Assembly: GCA_035515515.1 (NCBI GenBank)
Contig: DATJBC010000179.1
Span: 1-17,442, forward strand
Source: DATJBC01 sp035515515
GTDB taxonomy: Bacteria > Actinomycetota > Acidimicrobiia > Acidimicrobiales > UBA8190
Direction: 5' to 3'
DNA: 17,442 bases
Below, piece after piece: positions 6,756 to 13,337 of this stretch. Below the pieces are notes generated by a model. The model made no database searches, had not been told where the DNA came from, and saw nothing but the letters and a program-made list of their open reading frames with translations. Every line of letters starts with the position of its first letter. Position 1 is the stretch's first letter. The position numbers were made by a program, and so were the translations under genes.

Positions 6756-7955
6756 CTAGGGCGCCAGGTCGAGGCCGAAGAGGCGGATGGCGTTGCCCCG
6801 CAGGATCTTGCGGCGGACCTCGTCGTCGAGGTGCGCCATCTGGCGCTCGGCGATCTCCCTGGTGTGCGGCCACGTCGAGTCCGAGTGCGGATAGTCCGAC
6901 TCGTAGGTGATGTTGTCGACGCCGATCTCGTCCACGGACCGCAGCCCGTGGGCGTCGTCGAAGAAGCAGCCGTAGATCTGGCGCCGGAAGTACGTGGAGG
7001 GGGGCTCGGGGACCTTGTCGGCCACGCCGCCCCAGCCGCGGTTCTCCTCCCACACCTTGTCGGCGCGCTCCAGGATGTAGGGGATCCAGCCGATCTGCCC
7101 CTCGGAGTAGGCCAGCGTGAGGGCGGGGAAGCGCACCAGCACCCCCGAGAACAAGAAGTCCACCACCGAGAACGTGGCGTTGGTGTGGGTGAGCGTCGAC
7201 CCCACCGCCGGCGGGGCGTCGGGGGAGGTGGACGGCATCTTCGACGACGAGCCGATGTGCATGTTGACCACGGTGCCGGTCTCGGCGCACGCCGCGAAGA
7301 ACGGGTCCCAGTAGTTGTCGGGGTCGTGCACCGACGGCAGGCCCAGGAAGGGCGGGATCTCGCTGAAGCACACGGCCCGCACCCCGCGTGCCGCGTTGCG
7401 GCGCACCTCGAGGGCGGCCAGGTCCGCGTCCCACAGGGGGATGAGGCACAGCGGGACGAGCCGGCCCCCCGACTCCCGGCACCACTCCTCGACCATCCAG
7501 TCGTTGTAGGCCCGCACGCACAGCAAAGCGAGCTCCTTGTCCTGGGCCTCGGTGAAGGTCTGGCCGCAGAACCGGGGGAAGGTCGGGAAGCACAGCGACG
7601 CCTCGATGTGGTTGAGGTCCATGTCCTCGAGGCGGGGCTTGACCTGGTAGGCGCCGGGGCGCATGTCCTCGTAGGTGACCCCCGAGATGGTGACGTCCTC
7701 GCGGGGCACGCCCACGGCGGCGTCCAGCCTGAGCAGGGGCCGGCGCAGGTCCTCGTAGTACCACCAGTCGGTGGGGGCGCCCTCCTCGCCGGGCTGCACC
7801 GTGAGCTTGCCCCCGATGAAGGTGATCTCCCCCATGGGGGCCCGCACGATGCGGGGGCCCACCTCGCGGTACTTCTCGGGAAGGCGGTCCTGCCACACCA
7901 TGGCCGGCTCGACCACGTGGTCGTCGACGGAGACGATCAACGGCAGCTCGGCCAC
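6756..7955 (-). CDS. Amidohydrolase-family (ACMSD-like) metal-dependent hydrolase
   Basis: The 399-residue protein looks like an amidohydrolase-2 TIM-barrel enzyme of the kind that hydrolyses or decarboxylates ring-derived substrates. Evidence is the N-terminal SVDDHVVEP (9-17), the central VVNMHIGSS (229-237, metal-ligand type H233) and the C-terminal ESDYPHSDSTWP (352-363), which carries the conserved Asp. The first metal site reads VDDH rather than the usual HxH, as in many actinobacterial members. The GTG at 7955 is favoured because a TATGCT -10 box lies 6 nt upstream, making the gene leaderless. It heads the four-gene unit with the acyl-CoA dehydrogenase pair and the LLM enzyme. Its substrate is not known. 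Confidence 0.87.
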   Translation of the reverse strand: MAELPLIVSVDDHVVEPAMVWQDRLPEKYREVGPRIVRAPMGEITFIGGKLTVQPGEEGAPTDWWYYEDLRRPLLRLDAAVGVPREDVTISGVTYEDMRPGAYQVKPRLEDMDLNHIEASLCFPTFPRFCGQTFTEAQDKELALLCVRAYNDWMVEEWCRESGGRLVPLCLIPLWDADLAALEVRRNAARGVRAVCFSEIPPFLGLPSVHDPDNYWDPFFAACAETGTVVNMHIGSSSKMPSTSPDAPPAVGSTLTHTNATFSVVDFLFSGVLVRFPALTLAYSEGQIGWIPYILERADKVWEENRGWGGVADKVPEPPSTYFRRQIYGCFFDDAHGLRSVDEIGVDNITYESDYPHSDSTWPHTREIAERQMAHLDDEVRRKILRGNAIRLFGLDLAP

Positions 7956-7961
7956 GCGGCG

Positions 7962-7991
7962 AGCATAGCCACGTATCTGACGGCGTGTCAG
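7962..7991 (-). promoter_or_regulatory. Leaderless promoter of the amidohydrolase operon
   Basis: On the minus strand CTGACA (7991-7986) is followed by an 18-nt spacer and TATGCT (7967-7962), then 6 nt and the GTG at 7955. Both boxes are close to sigma-70-type consensus, and the spacing puts +1 on the start codon. Confidence 0.6.
7977..7991. promoter_or_regulatory. Candidate operator CTGAC-GGCGT-GTCAG
   Basis: A perfect 5-bp inverted repeat with a 5-nt centre overlaps the -35 box and the adjoining spacer of the amidohydrolase promoter. It is centred 29 nt upstream of that start and 49 nt upstream of the divergent NRDE gene start. The form suits a TetR- or GntR-type repressor, but no regulator gene lies in the window. 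A near copy occurs at 11836-11850. Confidence 0.45.
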
Positions 7992-8019
7992 GTGCGGCGG
8001 CCGCCGGGAGGCGCGCCGA

Positions 8020-8025
8020 TACCCT
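8020..8025 (+). promoter_or_regulatory. Predicted -10 box (TACCCT) for leaderless start at 8033
   Basis: TACCCT ends 7 nt before the ATG at 8033, the leaderless spacing. No clear -35 is seen. Confidence 0.4.
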
Positions 8026-8032
8026 GAGCGCG

Positions 8033-8851
8033 ATGTGCCTGCTCATCGCGGTCTCGCGCCTCGACCCCGACACGCCGCTCGTGATCGGGGCCAATCGGGA
8101 CGAGCGCCTCGACCGTCCCGCCACCGCCGTCACCGTGCTCCAGGACGCCGCCCCGCGCATCGTGGGCGGCCGCGACGAGGAAGCCGGCGGGACGTGGCTG
8201 GCCGTCAACGAGCACGGCGTGGTGGCCGGGCTCACCAACCGCCCGTCGCGCGACGGCCGGGACCCCACCAAGCGCACGCGCGGCGAGCTCCCGCTGGCCC
8301 TGGCCCAGCACCGCGACGCCCGGTCGGCGGCGGCCGACCTGGCGGCGCGCGTGCGGCCCGAGGACTACAACCCCGCGTGGCTGCTCGTCGGGGACCGCAC
8401 GTCGCTGTTCGGGATCGACATGACGGCGGGGACCTCCCCCGCGGTCACGGCGCTCGGCCCCGGGGTCCACGTGCTGGAGAACAACCCGCTGGGTGCGCCG
8501 TCGGCCAAGGTCGACCACGTCCGGGCGCTGCTCGGGGACGTCTCCCGTCGGCGCGGCGACGAGCTCCTCGGCTTGGTGCGGCGGGTCCTCGCCGACCACA
8601 GCGTCCCGGTGGGATACGAGGACGGCGAGGTCATGGCGCTGGAGGCCGTGGCCGACCCCGACGAGGGGTTCCGGCGGCCGGCGGTCACCCTCGCCGCCTG
8701 CGTGCACACCGAGACCTACGGCACCCGGTCGGGCTCGGTGGCGGCCGTCCCCGCCGGTGCGAGGGCACCCCGGGTGTGGGTGGCCGACGGGGCACCGTGC
8801 ACCGCGCCCTTCGAGGACGCCGCCGACCTGTGGCGCGCCCCGCACACCTGA
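8033..8851 (+). CDS. NRDE/TANGO2-family protein
   Basis: The 272-residue protein begins MCLLIAVSRL and carries the family-naming NRDE motif at residues 21-24 (GANRDERLDRP), followed by GGRDEEAGGTWLAVNEHGVVAGLTNR, given here as GGRDEEAGGTW and AVNEHGVVAGLTNR. The Cys directly after the initiator Met is conserved in this family. Members relate to human TANGO2, tied to lipid, CoA and haem handling, but the biochemical role in bacteria is undefined. ATG 8033 is chosen because it restores the canonical MC start and has a -10 box at leaderless distance; a GTG at 7985 would add an atypical extension. It diverges from the amidohydrolase operon across a 77-bp gap and is followed by a strong hairpin. 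Confidence 0.9.
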   Translation: MCLLIAVSRLDPDTPLVIGANRDERLDRPATAVTVLQDAAPRIVGGRDEEAGGTWLAVNEHGVVAGLTNRPSRDGRDPTKRTRGELPLALAQHRDARSAAADLAARVRPEDYNPAWLLVGDRTSLFGIDMTAGTSPAVTALGPGVHVLENNPLGAPSAKVDHVRALLGDVSRRRGDELLGLVRRVLADHSVPVGYEDGEVMALEAVADPDEGFRRPAVTLAACVHTETYGTRSGSVAAVPAGARAPRVWVADGAPCTAPFEDAADLWRAPHT

Positions 8852-8880
8852 CCGGCGCGCCGCGCCCCCGCGGGCGCCGG
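8852..8880 (+). terminator. Strong GC hairpin right after the NRDE gene
   Basis: CCGGCGC (8852-8858) pairs with GCGCCGG (8874-8880), and CCGCG (8860-8864) pairs with CGCGG (8869-8873). This gives a 12-bp stem with a one-base bulge and a CCCC loop, immediately after the TGA. No T-tract follows. A second, 6-bp stem (8902-8907 with 8912-8917) lies just before the convergent gene's stop. Confidence 0.5.
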
Positions 8881-8919
8881 CTCGTGCGCCCGGCTAGGCG
8901 GCGCCCGCCACCGGGCGGG

Positions 8920-9048
8920 CTACTTGGCGTCCCAGGACTTGCGAGCCTGCTTCTGGGCCTCCTGCTTCTGGTGCTTGGCGGCCCGCTTCTCCTTGAGGCT
9001 CCGACCCGGCTTCTTCGACTCCCCGGTCGGCCGTGACTTTTCTCCCAT
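8920..9048 (-). CDS. Small basic Lys/Arg-rich protein, 42 residues
   Basis: The protein starts MGEKSRPTGESKKPGRSL and continues KEKRAAKHQKQEAQKQARKSWDAK-like, rich in Lys, Arg, Gln and Ala. It is predicted to be helical after the KKPGRSLKEKR segment. Short proteins with a KKPGKSLKEKRAAKR-like core recur in actinobacteria without known function; nucleic-acid or ribosome binding would suit the charge but is a guess. The ATG at 9048 is chosen because TAGGCT (9061-9056) lies exactly 7 nt upstream. A longer in-frame reading to 9234 runs into the divergent gene's coding region and has poor composition, so I reject it. It converges with the NRDE gene and diverges from the SnoaL-like gene. Confidence 0.75.
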   Translation of the reverse strand: MGEKSRPTGESKKPGRSLKEKRAAKHQKQEAQKQARKSWDAK

Positions 9049-9055
9049 GCCCCTG

Positions 9056-9061
9056 AGCCTA
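9056..9061 (-). promoter_or_regulatory. Predicted -10 box (TAGGCT) for leaderless start at 9048
   Basis: TAGGCT on the minus strand ends 7 nt before the ATG at 9048. Confidence 0.4.
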
Positions 9062-9077
9062 CGGCGTCGGGCCCGGT

Positions 9078-9119
9078 GCCGGGCGCCATCGCCGGCCCGG
9101 CGGCCCGGCGCCGGGCGCC
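9078..9119. repeat. Direct repeat GCCGGGCGCC in a divergent intergenic region
   Basis: GCCGGGCGCC occurs at 9078-9087 and again at 9110-9119, 32 bp apart (about three helical turns), between the two divergent genes. The stretch is very GC-rich, so chance is a real possibility. Confidence 0.3.
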
Positions 9120-9129
9120 CGCGGGCCGC

Positions 9130-9135
9130 TACCGT
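9130..9135 (+). promoter_or_regulatory. Predicted -10 box (TACCGT) for leaderless start at 9143
   Basis: TACCGT ends 7 nt before the GTG at 9143. Confidence 0.4.
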
Positions 9136-9142
9136 CGGCGCC

Positions 9143-9580
9143 GTGGCGCCCACCTCGTCCCAGCGTCGCGAGTCGGTGGTCCGCGAACACATGGCCTCGG
9201 AGAACGAGCACCGCTTCGACGACACCCTGGCCACCTTCGCCCATCCCCGCTACGAGCTCGTCGGCACCGGCCAGGTCTACGACGGCGCGGACGAGGTCAG
9301 GCAGTACTACGCCCGGTCGCGGGCGGTGGTCCCCGACCAGCGCAACGCGAGCCGCGCCCTCTTCAGCGGGCCCGACACGGTGGTGGTGGAGTTCGACCTG
9401 CTGGGGACGCACACCGGGTCCCTGGCCGGCGAGGAGCCGTCGGGACGCGCCTTTCGGTGCCCGATGGTGGCGCTGTTCGAGTTCGAGGGTGACCGCATCG
9501 TGTGCGAGCGCGTCTACTTCGACTCCGAGACGATCTACCGCCAGCTACGCGGCGAGGGGCAGCCGCCGGGCGACGGCTGA
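9143..9580 (+). CDS. SnoaL/NTF2-like (nuclear transport factor 2 fold) protein
   Basis: The 145-residue protein has the pattern of the NTF2-like superfamily: an N-terminal helix (RRESVVREHMASENEHRFDD), a strand with HPRYELVGTGQVYDG, a helix with EVRQYYARSR, and a curved sheet ending VALFEFEGDRIVCERVYFD. Members act as small cyclases, isomerases or ligand binders; the activity here is unknown. The GTG at 9143 is preferred over the ATG at 9191 because the TACCGT box lies at the leaderless distance and the extra residues complete the first helix. It is convergent with the second acyl-CoA dehydrogenase unit, only 30 bp away, and may act on a related metabolite. Confidence 0.8.
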   Translation: MAPTSSQRRESVVREHMASENEHRFDDTLATFAHPRYELVGTGQVYDGADEVRQYYARSRAVVPDQRNASRALFSGPDTVVVEFDLLGTHTGSLAGEEPSGRAFRCPMVALFEFEGDRIVCERVYFDSETIYRQLRGEGQPPGDG

Positions 9581-9610
9581 GGCGGGGCTGGCCGGCGCCC
9601 AGCGTCGCGG

Positions 9611-10627
9611 TCAGCCCCGGGCCGCCAGGGCGTCGAGCACCCGGGCCCGGTGGTCGGCGGCATCACCCCACGCCGCGGCGAGCGCCCACGCCCGCTTCAT
9701 CCACAGCTGGAGGTCGTGCTCCCACGTGTAGCCGACGGCCCCGTGCACCTGGAGGGCGGTGCGGGCCGCCCCCGACGCGGCCTCCGAGGCGAGGGCCTTG
9801 GCCATCGAGGCGTGCAGCGGCGCGTCGGGGTCGCCGGCGTCGAGTGACCACGCCGCGCGGTACACGGCGGGGCGGGCGAACTCCACCGCCACCAGCGCGT
9901 CGGCCAGCATGTGCTTGACCGCCTGGAACGACCCGATGGGCTTGCCGAATTGCACCCGTTCGGCCGCATAGCGGGCCCCGGTGGAGACCAGGCGCGCCGC
10001 GATGCCCACCAGTTCGGCCGCGCACGCCATGGCGGCGCGCGCCTCGAGCGCGCCGAGGGCGGCCGCCGCGGCCTCGCCCGACAGCGCCCGCGTGCCGGCC
10101 GACGGCTCCCACGCCACCTCGGCCAGGCGGCGGGCCCCGTCCAGCGCGGGACGCGGCGTGAGCGTGGCCCGGCCCGCCGGCACGGCGTGCAGCTCGCCGT
10201 CGTGCTCGAGCAGGAGCAGGTCCGCGCCGAGCGCCGCAGGCACGGCCGCCATGGAGGACAGCCCCACCCCCACCACGGCGTCGCCGGCGGCCAGGGGGCC
10301 GAGCCAGTGCGGGGCCAGGGCGGGAAGCGAGGCCAGGGCGGGCGCGGCCAGGGCGGTGGTCTCGAGAAGGGGCTCGGGCAGCCCGGCGCGCCCCGCCTCC
10401 TCGAGCAACAGCACGAGGTCGACGAGCCCCAGGCCCAGCCCGCCGTGCTCGGCGGGCACCGTGAGGCCCACCACCCCCATGTCGGCCAGCGCCTTCCAGC
10501 GCGGGCGCGACCACCCCAGGTCCGACGCCCACGCCTCGCGCAGCTGGGCGGGGGTGCACTCGTTGTCGGTGAAGGCGCGCAGCTGGTCCCGGAACTCGAG
10601 CTGCTGGTCGTCGAAGGCGAAGTGCAC
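9611..10627 (-). CDS. Acyl-CoA dehydrogenase, small subunit (second pair)
   Basis: The 338-residue protein is a paralogue of the gene at 4521-5501. It starts VHFAFDDQQLEFRDQLRAF, has the conserved VPAEHGGLGLGLVDL segment (58-71), then ERVQFGKPIGSFQAVKH (223-239) and QVHGAVGYTWE (293-303). The GTG at 10627 sits 2 nt after the TGA of the large subunit gene, so translation is tightly coupled. The middle region is Ala-rich and reduced compared with full-length acyl-CoA dehydrogenases, as expected for the partner subunit of an alpha2beta2 enzyme. It is divergent enough from the first pair to suggest a different acyl-CoA substrate. Confidence 0.88.
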   Translation of the reverse strand: MHFAFDDQQLEFRDQLRAFTDNECTPAQLREAWASDLGWSRPRWKALADMGVVGLTVPAEHGGLGLGLVDLVLLLEEAGRAGLPEPLLETTALAAPALASLPALAPHWLGPLAAGDAVVGVGLSSMAAVPAALGADLLLLEHDGELHAVPAGRATLTPRPALDGARRLAEVAWEPSAGTRALSGEAAAAALGALEARAAMACAAELVGIAARLVSTGARYAAERVQFGKPIGSFQAVKHMLADALVAVEFARPAVYRAAWSLDAGDPDAPLHASMAKALASEAASGAARTALQVHGAVGYTWEHDLQLWMKRAWALAAAWGDAADHRARVLDALAARG

Positions 10628-10629
10628 GC

Positions 10630-11814
10630 TCAGCTCCGGGGCAGGCCGAGGACGCGTTCGGCCACCACGTTGCGCTGGATCTCGTTGGTGCCGGCGTAGA
10701 TGGGGCCGGCCAGGGCGAAGAGGAACCCGTCGAGCCAGGGAGGCGGACGGTGCTCGTCGTCGAGGAGCTCCGCCTCCTCGCCCAGGAGGTCCAACGCGCA
10801 CCGGTGGATGCCGAGGTCGGTCTCGGACCACCACAGCTTGTTCATCGACGACTCGGGGCCGATCTCCTCGCCGGCCAGGGCCCGGGTGGCGGTCCAGTAG
10901 GTGTGCAGCCGATAGGCCTCGGCGTCGATGACGGCCCGGGCCACGGCGTCCCGGTGCCGGGCGGCGCGCGCCGCGCCGGCGGGGCCCGACGCGGCCCGGC
11001 GGCGGTAGAGGTCGACGAGGCGGGCGGCGGCCTCGGTGTAGCGGGCCGGGCTGCGCAGCGACAGGCCCCGCTCGGACCCCGTCGTGGCCATGGCCACGCG
11101 CCACCCCTCGCCCACCCCCCCGAGCACCTGGCCGTCGGGCACCTCGACGTCCTCGAAGAACACCTCGGCGAAGCCCGTCTCGCCGTCGAGCTGGGCGATG
11201 GGCCGCACCGTCACCCCGGGGGCGTCCATGGGCACGAGGAAGTAGGTCAGGCCGCGGTGGCGCTCGGCGTCGGGGTCGGAGCGGAAGAGGCCGAAGATCC
11301 AGTCGGCGAAGGCCCCGCGCGAGCACCACGTCTTCTGGCCGTGCAGCACCCACACGTCGCCCCGGCGCGTCGCCCGGCTGCGCAACGAGGCGAGGTCGCT
11401 CCCCGAGTCGGGCTCCGACCACCCCTGGCACCACACCTCCTCGCCCGATGCCATGGGGGGCAGGTAGCGCGCCTTCTGCTCGGGCGTCCCGAAGGCGAAG
11501 AGCGTGGGCGCCAGGAGGAAGATGCCGTTCTGCCCCACCCGCGTGGGGGCCGCGGCGCGGTAGTACTCCTCCTCGAAGACGAGCCACTCCATGAGCCCGG
11601 CGTCCCGGCCGCCGTACTCCTCGGGCCACGACACCACCGACCAGCGGGCGTCGTACATCGTCTTCTCCCACACCCTGTGGGCCGCGAAGCCCTCGGCGGT
11701 GTCGAGCGACGGCAGGGGCCCCGTGCCGTTGCGCGCCGAGGGCACGTGCGCCTCGAGCCAGGCGCGGGCCTCGGCCCGGAACGCCTCCTCCTCGGGGCTG
11801 AACCTGAGATCCAT
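10630..11814 (-). CDS. Acyl-CoA dehydrogenase, large subunit (second pair)
   Basis: The 394-residue protein begins MDLRFSPEEEAFRAEARAWL and has WCQGWSEPDSGSD (128-140), GQKTWCSRGAFAD (159-171) and a C-terminal IYAGTNEIQRN (372-382). As in the first large subunit, the Glu of the classical YEGT motif is Ala (A374). The Glu of TTGSERG (E248) occupies the helix-G base position of isovaleryl-CoA-dehydrogenase-type enzymes. The ATG at 11814 matches the usual MDLR start; an in-frame ATG at 11823 would add MAA. Its promoter region carries a near copy of the CTGAC-type site found before the first pair's operon. It forms a two-gene operon with the small subunit. Confidence 0.9.
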   Translation of the reverse strand: MDLRFSPEEEAFRAEARAWLEAHVPSARNGTGPLPSLDTAEGFAAHRVWEKTMYDARWSVVSWPEEYGGRDAGLMEWLVFEEEYYRAAAPTRVGQNGIFLLAPTLFAFGTPEQKARYLPPMASGEEVWCQGWSEPDSGSDLASLRSRATRRGDVWVLHGQKTWCSRGAFADWIFGLFRSDPDAERHRGLTYFLVPMDAPGVTVRPIAQLDGETGFAEVFFEDVEVPDGQVLGGVGEGWRVAMATTGSERGLSLRSPARYTEAAARLVDLYRRRAASGPAGAARAARHRDAVARAVIDAEAYRLHTYWTATRALAGEEIGPESSMNKLWWSETDLGIHRCALDLLGEEAELLDDEHRPPPWLDGFLFALAGPIYAGTNEIQRNVVAERVLGLPRS

Positions 11815-11835
11815 GGCGGCCATCGCACCGCGAAT

Positions 11836-11850
11836 CTGACACAGCGTCCG
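11836..11850. promoter_or_regulatory. Candidate operator CTGAC-ACAGC-GTCCG
   Basis: This site has the same layout as the perfect repeat at 7977-7991, with one mismatch in the second arm (GTCCG for GTCAG). It lies 13-27 nt upstream of the ATG at 11823 of the second large acyl-CoA dehydrogenase gene. It may be bound by the same regulator; two copies are weak evidence on their own. Confidence 0.35.
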
Positions 11851-11897
11851 ATGCGCCCCCAACTCGGCGCGGGGGCCTCGCCGGCCCGGTGGAGCGC

Positions 11898-13337
11898 TCA
11901 GGCGCGGGCGCGCCCGGGCCGCGGCGGACGACGCCGTCGGAGGCGGCGGCCGAGGGCACGGGCCACGGCGCGTGGCGAGAGCCGGGCCCGCCACACCGTG
12001 CGGGCCGACGCGTAGCCCTCGGCCACGAGCAGGCTCCCCGCCCGGCGGTAGACGCCGGCCAGCGCGCGCGGTGCGAGCGCCTCCCAGCTGCCCGGGCCCA
12101 CCGTGGAGGACGTGCCCGCGTGGGTGCTCACGCGTCGGGCGCTGCGGGCCAGCACCGCGGCGCCCACGGCGCCGGCGTGATCGAGGGGGCCGGCCTCGTC
12201 GTCCCCCAGGCCGACCCAGGCGAACAGGTCGCGCATGTGACCCACGGGGTCGGCGTACAGGCTCTCGTAGCGGACCTCCCGGTAGCGCGTGGCCGACGGG
12301 GCGCCCCGGCGCGCGGCGCGCACGAAGTCCTGCCACATGCCGGCGGCGGCCACCGGGTCGGCCAGGTCGAAGAAGGGGACCTGGGCCGCCGAGCGGGCCA
12401 CGTCGCGGCCGTCGCGCACGATGTGCACGAACCAGGCGTCGGGGTAGGAGGCGGCGATCTGGGGGATGCGCCGGGAGTGCACCGGGCTCTTCTCCACGAA
12501 GAAGTCGGCCCCGGGTGCGTGCCGGCGGAGCGCCGCCCCGAAGACGGCGTCGCCGTAGCGCCGGCAGGCGGCCGCCACGTCGTGGCGGCTCACGCAGGCG
12601 CCCAGGCGCGCGTTGTCCCACAGGTCCGAGAGCTGCTCGAAGAGCCAGGTCTCGGTGGCGGCGATCCCCCCCACGCGCGGGTGCGCCATGAAGAGCTCCT
12701 CGAGCCAGGTGGTGCCGCTGCGGGGGGCGCCCACGACCACAATCAGCCGGTCCCGCAGGGGGCTGCGCGCCACCACGGCCTCCACCGGATCGCGGGCGGT
12801 GCCGGCGGGCTCGCCCTGCGCGCTGTGGGGCGCCGCGCCGGGCGGGCGCGTCTGCCCGCCGGGGTCCCCGCCGCGCACGAAGGCGGCGTCGGGATAGAGG
12901 CTGGCCAGGCAGGCGGCGGGGATGGCCCCGTCGTGGCCCGGCGTCCACTCGACGATGCGCGGCGCGCCGTGGGCGCCCGACCGGCGGGCCGCCGCCGCCA
13001 GGAGGTCGTCGGCCAGCCCCCGCAGGGCCCGCAGCATCTCGCCCGCCCCGGCCATGACGGCCGGGCCCATGTGGTCCACCCAGAAGAAGTCGCTCCACGG
13101 TCGCTCGAGGCCTCCGGCGCACAGGCCGGTGGGCGCGCGCAGCACGGCCGTACCGGGCGCGGCGCGCAGGGTGTCGAGCCGGTGCCCGAGGGCGGCGCCC
13201 TCGGCGCCGAGGACGAACACCATCCGGCCGTGCAGCGGGCTGCGGCGGGCGTCGTCGGCCCCCAGGACGAAGGGGTCGGGCAGCGCCTCGACCCGGCCCG
13301 GGGTGCCCCGCGCCGGCGCGGCGGTGGCGTGGGTCAC
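11898..13337 (-). CDS. Sulfotransferase with a degenerate N-terminal sulfotransferase-like domain
   Basis: The C-terminal half of this 479-residue protein is a PAPS-dependent sulfotransferase: phosphosulfate loop VVGAPRSGTTW (201-211), VEKSPVHSRRIP (281-292) and 3'-phosphate site FVHIVRDGRDVARS (303-316). The N-terminal half repeats the same order in decayed form: RMVFVLGAEGAALG (38-51) aligns with RLIVVVGAPRSGTT (197-210), and VEWTPGHDGAIP followed by YPDAAFVRGGD (129-158) aligns with VEKSPVHSRRIP followed by YPDAWFVHIVRD (281-309). The N-terminal copy lacks the PRSGT loop and the RDGRD Arg and Asp, so it is probably non-catalytic. The C-terminus is Arg/Pro-rich. The GTG at 13337 overlaps the glycosyltransferase stop (GTGA), showing translational coupling. 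A longer upstream reading is low-complexity shadow. The likely acceptor is a glycan or glycolipid made with that glycosyltransferase. Confidence 0.85.
   Translation of the reverse strand: MTHATAAPARGTPGRVEALPDPFVLGADDARRSPLHGRMVFVLGAEGAALGHRLDTLRAAPGTAVLRAPTGLCAGGLERPWSDFFWVDHMGPAVMAGAGEMLRALRGLADDLLAAAARRSGAHGAPRIVEWTPGHDGAIPAACLASLYPDAAFVRGGDPGGQTRPPGAAPHSAQGEPAGTARDPVEAVVARSPLRDRLIVVVGAPRSGTTWLEELFMAHPRVGGIAATETWLFEQLSDLWDNARLGACVSRHDVAAACRRYGDAVFGAALRRHAPGADFFVEKSPVHSRRIPQIAASYPDAWFVHIVRDGRDVARSAAQVPFFDLADPVAAAGMWQDFVRAARRGAPSATRYREVRYESLYADPVGHMRDLFAWVGLGDDEAGPLDHAGAVGAAVLARSARRVSTHAGTSSTVGPGSWEALAPRALAGVYRRAGSLLVAEGYASARTVWRARLSPRAVARALGRRLRRRRPPRPGRARA

Noticed and set aside
4891..6759. 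622-codon plus-strand open frame
   Set aside because: It is antisense to the acyl-CoA dehydrogenase pair and has no domain signature.
10630..13122. N-terminal extension of the second large acyl-CoA dehydrogenase to 830 residues
   Set aside because: The extension lies in a shadow frame of the sulfotransferase gene. The canonical MDLR start at 11814 fits the family.
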